22,116 nucleotides of DNA. Source: a virus. Below the pieces are notes generated by a model that was not told where the DNA came from, ran no database searches, and worked only from the letters and a program-made list of their open reading frames with translations. The stretch lies in IMG/VR virus record IMGVR_UViG_3300042982_000040, positions 1 to 22,116 of that record. One strand, written 5' to 3'. Shown piece by piece: positions 11,075 to 18,744 of this stretch; position 1 is the stretch's first letter; every line of letters begins with the position of its first letter. The translations under genes were made by a program, and so were the position numbers.

Positions 11075-14000
11075 CAGAAACCCCCGCCCACGTACGCCGC
11101 CTGCCGGTCCTGCGCCGCCGTGTGCGCCGAGACGACGCCGCCCGCAACCTCGACGACGTACCCGTCGAACTGACGCTCACCCACCTGCACGACGACCCGC
11201 GCGCCCTCGAGGGACACCGTCGTCGCGGCCTGCGAGTGCACGACCGCCGCCGACGCGGGGAGGATCGTCGTCGCGCCGCGGGAGTTGATCCACTCGAGCA
11301 GCCCCGCATTGGCCTTCGCCGCCTGGGCGTTGACCACGAACTCGCCGCGGCTGAGCATCGCCCGGACACTGTCCGAGGTGGACGTTCCAGGACCGTCGAC
11401 CCACCCGCCGAGTGCCTTCTTCACGACCTGCCCAGACGAGTTCAGCTTGAGGCCGTAGGGCGAGAGCTCAGCGTTCGTGAGCGTGACGCCCCACTTCGCG
11501 ATCTGGCCGTTGACCTTATCGAGCGACGCCGTCAGGGAGTTGACCGCCGTCGTCGCCGCCGTCAGGCCGCCGATGGAGTCCGCGCTCGTGAGCGACTGGC
11601 CCGCCGAGGTGCCCGCCTTCGCGATCGTGTCGTAGGAGCCCTTCACCGAGTTCAGGTCCGCCGTGCTCATCGTGAGGAACGCATCGAGGAACGCGATCCC
11701 CTGCTCAGGGTCCGAACCGAAGATCGACAGGGCCTGCTGCACGATCGCGACCGACGCCGGCGAGGTACCGAGCTTCTTCTGGAGGGTCGCGAGCTTCGAC
11801 GTGAACGTGGACGCCGCGGCGGCCTGGGACTTCGCGGTCGAGAGAATCCCGGCCTTCGTGTAGCCCTTCGTCGCCTGGTCGTACCAGACGTTGCCCGCGG
11901 CATCCGTGTGCTGCGTGCCGCTCGCGTTGTACGCCTTCGACAGGTCGAACGTCCCCTTGATCGCCGACGACGCGGAGTCCGCCAGGGACTTCATGTCGGC
12001 CAGGTGGTCGCTCGCCTTGTCCAGCTTCGACTCAAGACCGTCGGCCTGCTTGTACAGCTTCGTCAGGGCTGGTTCCGCGGACTTCGCGGCCTTGTACATC
12101 GCGGTGCGCTGCCGCTGGGTGAGGTTGCGGTCGTGGGACTCGCTCTCGATCTGGTCCACCGCGCTGAGCGCGGAGTCCAGGCCGCCCGTGACTGCGTCGA
12201 TCACGTTGCCGCGGCGTGCATCGGTCCGGGCCGACTTCTCGGTCTCCGCAAGACCGGCCGACTTCTCCTTTGCCGTGTCGCGAGCCTTGATCGCCGACGC
12301 GAAAGACCCGTACCGCTTCACGAACGCGCGCGCGATGTTCGCGTCCGTCAGCGCCTTCTTGTCCTCGCGGAGCTGCGAGTTCGCGACCGAGCGGTCGATC
12401 CCACGGAGCACGTACCGGGACTTCTTGTTGCCCTTCCCGTAGTGCTCCTTCTCCCGCAGAGAAGCCTGGTCGTTCTTGATGGCCTGCTTGAGCCGCAGGT
12501 AGTCCGACCCGGACGCGTACCGGCTCTGCCAGTACTCGAGCGAGTGCCCGTGCCACTTCGACGGGATCTTCCCGCCCTTCGCGAACCCGGGCAGCGTGCC
12601 GGCGTTGATCGCGTCGACGAGCGGCCCGTACCTCGAGTACGAGCGCGCGTTAACCACGAACTCGCCCGGCGACGCCCGGATGAGCACCCGGTCGTCCGTG
12701 GGGCCGCCGGGGCCGGAGATCTTGCCGCCATCCGCGCGGCCGGGCACCTTGACGCCCACACCCACGTTCACGTTCGGCACGTACAACTGCTGCATCGCCG
12801 ACCTGAACGCCGACGTGTCCGCGGTAACTCTGATTGCCGCGCCCTGCTTGTCGGTCCACGACGTAAACTCTGCGACGACCTGACGGCCCTTCGCGTCCGT
12901 CCCGGACACGATGATGTGACCGGTCGTCTGGTCGACGGTCGTCTTGTACGAGTGCAGGGTCGTGAGCGCCTGGCCGTCGTCGCCCTTGAGCGTGATCGTG
13001 CCAGCCGTGTCGTCAACGGCCGCCTTGACGCCCTTGAGCGTCTCCTTCACCGGGCCGTCGTCGCCCGTGACCGTGACCTTCGCGGTCGTGTGGTCCGCGG
13101 CCTCCGCGATCGAGTCGAGCGCCGCCTGCGCGTGCGCCGTGTCGACGGACAGGATGATCGGCGTCGGCTTCGGGCCGAACTTCTTGTCGAGGTAGTCGGC
13201 CAGCTTCTGGGCATGCTGCTGCCCGGAGTCGAACGCCCCATTGAGCTTGTCGATGTTCTTCTTCGAGCCCTCGGCGAGCTCCTTGATCCGGCCAGCACCC
13301 TCGGGCCCGAGCTTCGACAGCTGGTCGAGCAGGGCCTGCGACCCGCCCTTCTTCGCGATCTTCGCGAGGTTGTCGTCCCGCTGCGACTCGGCCTTGATCT
13401 GGTCCTGGACCATCTTGATCCAGCCCTGGAGCGACGCCTTCGCGGTGTCGACGTTCTTCGAGATGTCCACGAACGACGAGCCCGCGTCAGCGATGCCCTG
13501 CGCCCACTTCACCAGGTCGTCCGACGCCTGCTCCTGGGCCTGCTGCGCCTGCTGAATCTTCGACGTGAAGTCCGAGACAGCCTGGGTCGTCTGCTGGGTG
13601 GTGAGCCCGACGTCCTCCTGGGCGTCGAGGTACTCGTCCGCGCCCTTCTTGCCCTTCGCGAACGCGTCCTGCGTGCGCTCGAGGACGGCGTTGAGGACGT
13701 CGACGTCGGTCGACGAGCCCTTGCCGGCCTTGTTCGCCTTCTGCATCGCGGCGGCGTACCGGTCGGATGCCCCAGGCAGGTCGAGGGCTGCGTCCACGAT
13801 GATGTCGGACGCGATGCCGAGGTTCTTCGCGGCCTCGAGCGCGGACCGCCCGTCGCCGCCCTCGGTGAGCTGCTCCCACGTCGACTGCCGGTCGTTCGCG
13901 AGCTTGTCGAGTACCGCGGACCGGGTGGCGTCGGTGATGGCGCCGTCCGTCTCGATCAGCGCCTGCTTGAAGTCGTCCGTGCCCTGCTTGGCCTTCGCAG

Positions 14001-15363
14001 TCTCGTTCGCCCAGATCGTCAGAGCCGTCGCGCCCGCAGCGATCGCGAGACCGACGCCGCCGGCCGCGAGCGACGCGCCCTTGAGCGTGATGTTCATCGC
14101 CTGCGCCGCGGCCCGGACCTCGCGGATCTTGACCGCGAGCTTGACCATTCCGGCGACGCCGAGCACCGCGAGACCAGACCCGCCCGTGATGAGCAGCGCC
14201 GTCTGCTTGATCGGGCCGGGGAGCCCCCCGAACGCCGTCGTGAGGTTCGTGACGTCCTGCACGAGCGGGCGCAGCGGACCGTTTCCACCCTCACCCAGGC
14301 CGATCAGGTCGTTCTGGATGCTGGCCCTGAGCTTCGTCAGGTCGCCCGAGAGGCTGTTGAGCTTCCCGCCGGCCTGGTCGGCTGCGAACCCGTTCGCGTC
14401 GACGGCGTCGGTCCACTTCTGGACCTCCGCGGCACCGCCCTTCATGAGGACCGTCGCCGTGGTGATCTGCTCGTTGCCGAAGATCTGCCCCAGCGCCTGC
14501 TGACGGGTCGCCTGGTCGAGCGTGCCGAGCTTCGTTCGCAGCTGCTCCGCGACGCCGTCGAGCCCGACGAACGCGCCCTGCGCGTTGTAGACCTCGATCC
14601 CGTACTGCGCCATCGTCTTCGCGGCGATCGACGACGGTGACGTCAGCGACTGGATCATGCCGCGCAGCGACGTGCCCGCCTGGTCGGCGAGGATCCCGTT
14701 CTGCGCGAGCTCGGACAGCACGCCGACGGTCTGCTCGATGGGGATGTTGAGCGCAGCAGCGACCGGGCCGACGTACTTGAGCCCCTGCCCGAGGTCGCCC
14801 ACCGACCCCAGCGCCTTGTCCGCGCCCGCCGAGAGCAGGTCCGCGATGTGCGTGACGTCCTTGCCGGCCAGGCCGAACTGCGTCATCGCGGACGCCGCGA
14901 TGCTCGTCGCGTCCGCAACGTCGAGCTGGCCGGCAGACGCCAGAGTGAGCGCACCCTTCAGCGCGCCGCCCATGATGTCCTTGACCGAGACGCCCGCCTT
15001 CACGAGCTCGATCTCGGCGTCCGCGGCGTCCGACGCGCTCGCACCGAAGTCCTTCGCGAACTGCATCGAGGCGGTCCGCAGCTTGCCCATCTCCGACGCC
15101 GTGGCGTGCGTCAGGGACTGGACCTGCGCCATCTTCGAGTCCCAGTCCGCGAACGCCTTCACCGCGACCGCAGCAGCCCCCACGAGCCCGGCGCCGAGGA
15201 GCGCGGCCGAGCGGGTCGCCTTGTCGATGTTCGCCCGGTTCTGGTCGATGTACGACCCGGCCTGGTGGGCGAAGTTCGCCGTCGCGTTCTGGGCCGCGTG
15301 CAGGTTGGTGATGAGACCCTGCACGTTCGCGGTGATGACCATGCGGAGAGTGCGGTCAGCCAC
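11074..15363 (-). CDS. tape measure protein (1429 aa)
   Basis: GTG 15363 is preceded by GGGGGTGA. At 1429 aa it is the longest gene and sets tail length, at about 1.5 angstrom per residue by the usual rule. Residues about 75-345 match the TP901-type tape measure core (WDSKMAQVQSLTHATASEMG, VKAGVSVKDIMGGALKGAL, LADQAGTSLRGMIQSLTSP). Hydrophobic segments at about 53-70, 388-410 and 430-450 suit membrane insertion during DNA ejection. Long Ala/Lys/Gln-rich helical stretches follow. The motif GPG-x(2,3)-T-x-D..., ending GEFVVNA, occurs twice, near residues 890-910 and 1330-1350. The gene lies after the chaperone genes and an opposite-strand membrane gene. A 1172-codon plus-strand frame across it is a GC-driven shadow. 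Confidence 0.96.
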   Translation of the reverse strand: MADRTLRMVITANVQGLITNLHAAQNATANFAHQAGSYIDQNRANIDKATRSAALLGAGLVGAAAVAVKAFADWDSKMAQVQSLTHATASEMGKLRTASMQFAKDFGASASDAADAEIELVKAGVSVKDIMGGALKGALTLASAGQLDVADATSIAASAMTQFGLAGKDVTHIADLLSAGADKALGSVGDLGQGLKYVGPVAAALNIPIEQTVGVLSELAQNGILADQAGTSLRGMIQSLTSPSSIAAKTMAQYGIEVYNAQGAFVGLDGVAEQLRTKLGTLDQATRQQALGQIFGNEQITTATVLMKGGAAEVQKWTDAVDANGFAADQAGGKLNSLSGDLTKLRASIQNDLIGLGEGGNGPLRPLVQDVTNLTTAFGGLPGPIKQTALLITGGSGLAVLGVAGMVKLAVKIREVRAAAQAMNITLKGASLAAGGVGLAIAAGATALTIWANETAKAKQGTDDFKQALIETDGAITDATRSAVLDKLANDRQSTWEQLTEGGDGRSALEAAKNLGIASDIIVDAALDLPGASDRYAAAMQKANKAGKGSSTDVDVLNAVLERTQDAFAKGKKGADEYLDAQEDVGLTTQQTTQAVSDFTSKIQQAQQAQEQASDDLVKWAQGIADAGSSFVDISKNVDTAKASLQGWIKMVQDQIKAESQRDDNLAKIAKKGGSQALLDQLSKLGPEGAGRIKELAEGSKKNIDKLNGAFDSGQQHAQKLADYLDKKFGPKPTPIILSVDTAHAQAALDSIAEAADHTTAKVTVTGDDGPVKETLKGVKAAVDDTAGTITLKGDDGQALTTLHSYKTTVDQTTGHIIVSGTDAKGRQVVAEFTSWTDKQGAAIRVTADTSAFRSAMQQLYVPNVNVGVGVKVPGRADGGKISGPGGPTDDRVLIRASPGEFVVNARSYSRYGPLVDAINAGTLPGFAKGGKIPSKWHGHSLEYWQSRYASGSDYLRLKQAIKNDQASLREKEHYGKGNKKSRYVLRGIDRSVANSQLREDKKALTDANIARAFVKRYGSFASAIKARDTAKEKSAGLAETEKSARTDARRGNVIDAVTGGLDSALSAVDQIESESHDRNLTQRQRTAMYKAAKSAEPALTKLYKQADGLESKLDKASDHLADMKSLADSASSAIKGTFDLSKAYNASGTQHTDAAGNVWYDQATKGYTKAGILSTAKSQAAAASTFTSKLATLQKKLGTSPASVAIVQQALSIFGSDPEQGIAFLDAFLTMSTADLNSVKGSYDTIAKAGTSAGQSLTSADSIGGLTAATTAVNSLTASLDKVNGQIAKWGVTLTNAELSPYGLKLNSSGQVVKKALGGWVDGPGTSTSDSVRAMLSRGEFVVNAQAAKANAGLLEWINSRGATTILPASAAVVHSQAATTVSLEGARVVVQVGERQFDGYVVEVAGGVVSAHTAAQDRQAAYVGGGF

Positions 15364-15406
15364 GCTTCACCCCCTGGTCAGGTCGTCGATGCGGGAGGAT
15401 GTCGCC

Positions 15407-15736
15407 ATGGACTCGCCCCTGCTGAAGCTCGTCGTTGGCGTCGCTGTGATCGCCGCCGTCGGGTATCTCGTCGTCGTCTGGATGCGCGCTGGCGTGTCGT
15501 CGGTCTCGCAAGGGCGAGACGCGCAGTACCGGGAGGCCGCGCTCGCGAACGCTGACTTCCTGCTCAGTGAGGCGTTCGACGGGTCCCCGACAGTGACGTA
15601 CCGGTCGGGACCCCGCGACCTTCCGTTCGATCGCGTCATCGAGTACGGGCTCAGCGCGGGCTACGCGCTCTTGAGCCAGGGCGACGAGCCCGGAGGTGTC
15701 AGGGTGCTCGTGTTTCAGCGAGCCCGCCGAGGGTGA
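15407..15736 (+). CDS. opposite-strand single-pass membrane protein (109 aa)
   Basis: ATG 15407 has GGGAGG 8 bp upstream, a good plus-strand ribosome-binding site in a region where all other genes are on the minus strand. Residues 5-26 are a clear membrane segment (LLKLVVGVAVIAAVGYLVVVW), followed by a soluble domain of about 80 residues (REAALANADFLLSEAFDG, VTYRSGPRDLPFDRVIEYGLSAGYALLS, GGVRVLVFQRARRG). A signal anchor or uncleaved signal peptide would place the domain outside the membrane. It fills the gap between the tape measure start and the tail chaperone end, overlapping the latter by 38 bp. It is a good candidate for a prophage-expressed moron such as a superinfection-exclusion protein; that role is inference. 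Confidence 0.7.
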   Translation: MDSPLLKLVVGVAVIAAVGYLVVVWMRAGVSSVSQGRDAQYREAALANADFLLSEAFDGSPTVTYRSGPRDLPFDRVIEYGLSAGYALLSQGDEPGGVRVLVFQRARRG

Positions 15737-16639
15737 ACCCCCACTTGAGCGCACCTGGCTGCTTCACGCCGTCGCCCAGCGCCTCCTGAGCGCGCATGAT
15801 CGCCGTCGTGACGTGGCAGCGCGTCGGCGCCGGGACACGCACGTTCCACTCGGCCGTCGGGGCCTCGCAGATCTCCCGCGGGAGCCCGCAGTGCCCGCAC
15901 AGCGTCTTCTCGTACTCGCCGAGCGCCGCCATCCACGCCTGCTCGGTCTCGTCCCACTCTGCCTCGGGCCGGGAGGACACCAGGCGGTCGCCGTCGTAGA
16001 CGTAGACCGTGGTGGGCTCCCAGCCCTTGAGCCGCTTGTAGGAGATCCCGAGCGTCCGCGCGAGCCGCACCTCATCGAGCAGGCGCGGGTCGTTCGCCAG
16101 GCGGCGGACTAGAAAGGGTGACGCGCCGCCCCGCGGTTCAGCCCGAGGATCGCGAGCAGGAGCACCTGGTACTGGCCGTCGGAGATCTCGTCCATGGCCT
16201 CGCGCCAGTCGTCCGCGCTCACGGCGATCCGCTCGCCCGTGCCGCGCTCCTTGACCTCGGCCACGGACTCCGGGAGCACCTCCGCGAGGAAGGACCCGAC
16301 GTTGACGCCCACAGACTTGTCGGTATCGTCGCCGTCGCGCGGCGGGTGGTTCTCCTCAACCTCCGCCCACTGCTTGCGGGACACGGCCTCGAGCGTGACG
16401 TCGAGGACCGTAGCGTCGGCGCGCGCCTTGACCTCGTCGTAGGTGGCCTGCGCGGCGGTGACGGCCTTGCGCGCGGCGGCGACCTTCGTCGACCCCTCGG
16501 TGCGCGCGGCCTCCTTCGCGTCGTCGAGCGCGGCAGTCGCGGCGCGGAGCTGCTCCTCGGCAGCCTCGACCTCGGCGGCCACTGCCATGTCGGGGTAGAA
16601 GGCGACTACGGTCCGGGCGCGCTTGATGTTCAGAGACAC
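15699..16639 (-). CDS. tail assembly chaperone, -1 frameshift fusion (gpGT-like, 313 aa)
   Basis: This is the long product made when ribosomes slip -1 on CCCTTTC (16118-16112) one codon before the TAG of the short frame. The fused frame continues LVRRLANDPRLLDEVRLARTLGISYKRL to a stop at 15699. The downstream part contains GHCGLPREIC and a Trp-rich segment (GWEPTTVYVYDG, ALKWGFTLGG). In siphoviruses the pair of short and fused chaperones binds the tape measure during tail assembly, and both the frameshift and the position between major tail protein and tape measure are conserved. There is no independent start with a good ribosome-binding site for the downstream frame, which supports expression only by frameshift. 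Confidence 0.88.
16109..16639 (-). CDS. tail assembly chaperone, short form (gpG-like, 176 aa)
   Basis: GTG 16639 has AAGGAG 7 bp upstream. The product starts with a compact N-terminus (SLNIKRARTVVAFYPDM) and then carries an unusual Ala-rich heptad segment at residues 20-75 (EVEAAEEQLRAATAALDDAKE, STKVAAARKAVTAAQATYDE) predicted to be a long coiled coil. The C-terminal half is globular (SVGVNVGSFLAEVLPESVAEV, DEISDGQYQVLLLAILGLNRG). It ends at TAG 16109-16111, immediately after the slippery site. It probably coats the tape measure protein during assembly. The family is recognised by position and frameshift rather than by strong sequence motif. Confidence 0.85.
   Translation of the reverse strand: MSLNIKRARTVVAFYPDMAVAAEVEAAEEQLRAATAALDDAKEAARTEGSTKVAAARKAVTAAQATYDEVKARADATVLDVTLEAVSRKQWAEVEENHPPRDGDDTDKSVGVNVGSFLAEVLPESVAEVKERGTGERIAVSADDWREAMDEISDGQYQVLLLAILGLNRGAARHPF
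16112..16118 (-). other. programmed -1 ribosomal frameshift site CCCTTTC
   Basis: On the minus strand the frame-0 codons are CCT TTC TAG, preceded by C, which gives the canonical X XXY YYZ heptamer C CCT TTC. Slippage re-pairs both tRNAs in CCC TTT and opens the -1 frame to 15699. It sits one codon before the stop, the classic arrangement in tail chaperone pairs. Confidence 0.88.
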
Positions 16640-16682
16640 GGGTGACTCCTTGATGGTGGTGTCGACGGTGTGACGGTGGAGC

Positions 16683-16715
16683 CCCCGGCCCGCGCACCGT
16701 CAACGCAGGCCGGGG
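16683..16715 (-). terminator. hairpin between major tail protein and chaperone genes
   Basis: CCCCGGCC (16683-16690) pairs perfectly with GGCCGGGG (16708-16715) around a 17-nt loop, in the 84-bp gap after the major tail stop at 16724. No T-run follows on the minus strand. A partial terminator or 3'-end stabiliser would help give high major tail protein and low chaperone levels. Confidence 0.5.
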
Positions 16716-16723
16716 TAGTTGGG

Positions 16724-17236
16724 TCAGGAACCGGCCGCGATGGTCGCGTCCTGCTCGTAGAGCTCGACGAACGTCGCCCACGTCGACCGCAGGACGCTGT
16801 TCGCCTCGACGGCGACCTCGGAGCGAGCGCCGACCTTGAACTTCGTCACCGAGACCTTGTCGCTCGCGGCGAGCGCGTCGGAGAACTCCTTGCCGCGGCG
16901 GCGGATCGCGTACCAGACCGAGCCCTCGGTGAGCGCGAGCGCGAGGTCGTTGTCGGTCTCCGCGTCCTCGCTGTTCGTGTTGTCGATGCCCGTGATGGCG
17001 AGCGTCGGCGTCTTGCGGCCCGGCGCGCTGCGCGTCGTCGTGTCGCACTCGCGCTCGTCCGTGATCGTGGCCTGGTCCACGGTCAGCGCGAAGCCGCCCG
17101 GGGTCAGATAGCACGAGATGTCCTTCGCCGTCTCGCCGGTCACCTCGGCGACGGTCGGGGCGGTCATGTCGGCGACGGCGGGGGCCAGGACGGTCTTGAC
17201 GTTGCCGTCCGCCGGCGTGCTGGGAATGTCGGCCAT
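16724..17236 (-). CDS. major tail protein (170 aa)
   Basis: ATG 17236 starts 5 bp after the previous stop. The protein is beta-rich with the strand and loop order of siphovirus tail-tube subunits: ETAKDISCYLTPGGFALTVD, an acidic loop TDERECDTTTRSAPGRKTP, LAITGIDNTNSEDAETDNDLALAL, a helix GSVWYAIRRRGKEFSDALAA, then KVSVTKFKVGARSEVAVE and a C-terminal strand. It lies directly upstream of the frameshifted chaperones and tape measure, the conserved place of the tube protein. A hairpin in the gap downstream may help set its relative expression. Subunits polymerise into the hexameric tail tube. Confidence 0.88.
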   Translation of the reverse strand: MADIPSTPADGNVKTVLAPAVADMTAPTVAEVTGETAKDISCYLTPGGFALTVDQATITDERECDTTTRSAPGRKTPTLAITGIDNTNSEDAETDNDLALALTEGSVWYAIRRRGKEFSDALAASDKVSVTKFKVGARSEVAVEANSVLRSTWATFVELYEQDATIAAGS

Positions 17237-17241
17237 GGTGG

Positions 17242-17484
17242 CTACTCCTCAGTGGGGGTGGGCTCGTCGCCAGCGGACGCCGCGACGTCCTGCACCGGGG
17301 CCGGCGCAGGCCTACGCGCCCGGGGGGGCGCGAGGTTCAGGTGGTGCTTCGGCGCCCGCGGGGTCTTGCGCGGCGGGTACCGGGTGCCCTTCACGGGCGT
17401 CACGAGCCCCTGACGCAGGAGGATCGAGTCCTCCTGGACGTCGAACTCGTGGCCGGTCTGGGGGTCCTTGACGCGGATCCACAC
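17242..17484 (-). CDS. small hypothetical protein of the neck/tail region (80 aa)
   Basis: GTG 17484 is preceded by AGGAGG with a 5-bp spacer. The N-terminal 35 residues look ordered (WIRVKDPQTGHEFDVQEDSILL, GLVTPVKGTRYPP), while the rest is Lys/Arg/Pro-rich and probably disordered (RKTPRAPKHHLNLAPPRARRP, ending GDEPTPTEE). No family name is recognised. Similar short proteins with a VKDPQTGHEFD-like start occur in actinophage neck regions between the tail terminator and major tail protein, so a virion or assembly role is likely but unproven. Confidence 0.7.
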   Translation of the reverse strand: MWIRVKDPQTGHEFDVQEDSILLRQGLVTPVKGTRYPPRKTPRAPKHHLNLAPPRARRPAPAPVQDVAASAGDEPTPTEE

Positions 17485-17549
17485 GGGAGCCTCCTGGGCA
17501 TGCGTGAGAGCCCCGCAGGCGATGCCAGGGGGCTACAGGTCGGGGTGGG

Positions 17550-17960
17550 TCAGGTGGTGGGCGAGCAGGTGAAGCTGAACCACACCTGCGCGACGTAGTA
17601 GCGGAGGTCGGTGTCCGTCGCCGTGAGCCCCGCCTTGTACGGGCCGGACTGCTCGGTCTGCACGAGCGTGCCGACGTTCCAGCCATCGACGGTGACGCGC
17701 TTCCCGCGCCACGCCGCGTACACGGCGTCGAGCAGGTAGTGGGCCTCGTTGTGCGTGCGCGCCGTCACCGTCACCCGCAGGCGCCCCGTGCCGGCCGTGT
17801 GCGTCGCCGCCTCGGACCGGATCGAGTCCGGCGTCTCGATGTTCGTCACGAACCACGGCGCCGCCGCCGTACCCGGCGCCTCCCCGTCGTAGGTCGGCGC
17901 CACCGACGACGACGGCCCGAGCGCGCGGATCGCGTCATGCAGCGGCCTGGACGCGCTCAC
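17550..17960 (-). CDS. tail terminator / tail completion protein (136 aa)
   Basis: GTG 17960 overlaps the upstream stop (17957-17959) as GTGA. The domain order matches small tail-completion proteins: an N-terminal helix (SRPLHDAIRALG), strand (PWFVTNIE), a long strand pair (TGRLRVTVTARTHNEAHYLLDAVYAAW) and C-terminal strands (KRVTVDGWNVGTLVQ, DLRYYVAQVWFSFTC). The LRVTVTARTHNEAHYLLDAVY segment is typical of proteins that cap the tail tube before joining to the head. It is located after the HK97 gp10-like gene and before the major tail protein, the usual order of terminators. Confidence 0.8.
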   Translation of the reverse strand: MSASRPLHDAIRALGPSSSVAPTYDGEAPGTAAAPWFVTNIETPDSIRSEAATHTAGTGRLRVTVTARTHNEAHYLLDAVYAAWRGKRVTVDGWNVGTLVQTEQSGPYKAGLTATDTDLRYYVAQVWFSFTCSPTT

Positions 17961-18355
17961 AGCAGGTCGTCCATGATCCGCCCGAGCTCACGCTCGAGGT
18001 TCGGGCCCTCGTCCGCGAGCACGTGGTCCACGTCCACAGTCCCGCCGCCGCCGTTCGCGCCGCCGTCGACCGCGATGCCGCCGAGACCGCCAGCATGACC
18101 GGGACCACGCCCGACCTCCGGGCCAATCTCGTAGCCGACCGAGCCGAGGAAACCGCGGCGGTCGTAGGTCACGTCGCGCGCGACGCTCTTGAAGTGCGGG
18201 GAGCCCTGGAACGCGGCCTGCATGCCCTCCTTGATCTGCTGGGCGCCGCGCTTCATGACCGCCTCGACGTCCTTCTCCGCGCGCCCAGGGATGCGCCCCA
18301 GGTCCGCGACGAACTCGCGCAGCTCGGACGTGTCGATGCTCAGGCCGTCAGCCAT
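17957..18355 (-). CDS. HK97 gp10-like head-tail / tail-completion protein (132 aa)
   Basis: ATG 18355 overlaps the preceding stop by one base (TGATG-type junction). Residues 1-80 match the HK97 gp10-like family: LSIDTSELREFVADLGRIPG, KDVEAVMKRGAQQIKEGMQAAFQGSPHFKSVARDVTYD, followed by a strand region (FLGSVGYEIGP). A Gly-rich loop (GRGPGHAGGLGGIAVDGGANGGGG) and a C-terminal helix (EGPNLERELGRIMDDLL) complete it. This protein usually sits at the neck between connector and tail terminator. Its neighbours upstream (DUF6093-like) and downstream (terminator) agree with that place. Confidence 0.85.
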   Translation of the reverse strand: MADGLSIDTSELREFVADLGRIPGRAEKDVEAVMKRGAQQIKEGMQAAFQGSPHFKSVARDVTYDRRGFLGSVGYEIGPEVGRGPGHAGGLGGIAVDGGANGGGGTVDVDHVLADEGPNLERELGRIMDDLL

Positions 18356-18744
18356 CACGGCACCTCCTGCTCGACGTAGACCCGCATCGCCGTCGCCAGC
18401 GTCTTGTTGAAGCGCCCGACGATCCGGTCCTTCGTGCCCACACGGTCCGGATCCTGCGGGCATGCCGTCCACTCGATGACGTCGCCGACGTCAGGGAGGA
18501 ACGCGCCCACCGGGAAGTGCGCCAGGTACCGCTGCACGGTCCGTAGCGAGTCGCCGACGTCGGGCGTGATCTCGTACTGCGCCTCGGACTGGCGCTTGGC
18601 CTGGCCGGTGTAGACGACCGTCTCCGTGTCCGTCGGGGCGCCGGTGACCGGGTCCTCGCCGGGAGTGATGCGGCGGACGGTGCAGGTGTCGACCATCAGA
18701 CGCTCCGCCGCCGCACGGCCGGAGTAGATCGCAGGGAGCGTCAT
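18355..18744 (-). CDS. head-tail connector protein, DUF6093-like (129 aa)
   Basis: ATG 18744 overlaps the upstream gene end (18741) by 4 bp (ATGA). The product has the pattern of DUF6093 proteins of actinophages: AAAERLMVDTCTVRRITPGED, PVTGAPTDTETVVYTGQAKRQS, then a strand-rich OB-like part (YLAHFPVGAFLPDVGDVIEWT, DRIVGRFNKTLATAMRVYVEQE). Such proteins act as head closure or stopper units between the connector and tail. The gene lies in the standard connector cluster. Longer frames upstream are shadows of the neighbouring gene. Confidence 0.82.
   Translation of the reverse strand: MTLPAIYSGRAAAERLMVDTCTVRRITPGEDPVTGAPTDTETVVYTGQAKRQSEAQYEITPDVGDSLRTVQRYLAHFPVGAFLPDVGDVIEWTACPQDPDRVGTKDRIVGRFNKTLATAMRVYVEQEVP

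Noticed and set aside
11122-14640. 1172-codon plus-strand open frame across the tape measure gene
   Set aside because: It lies antisense to a clear tape measure protein in very high GC DNA, where stop codons are rare. Its product is Arg/Val/Leu/Asp-rich low-complexity sequence without domains.
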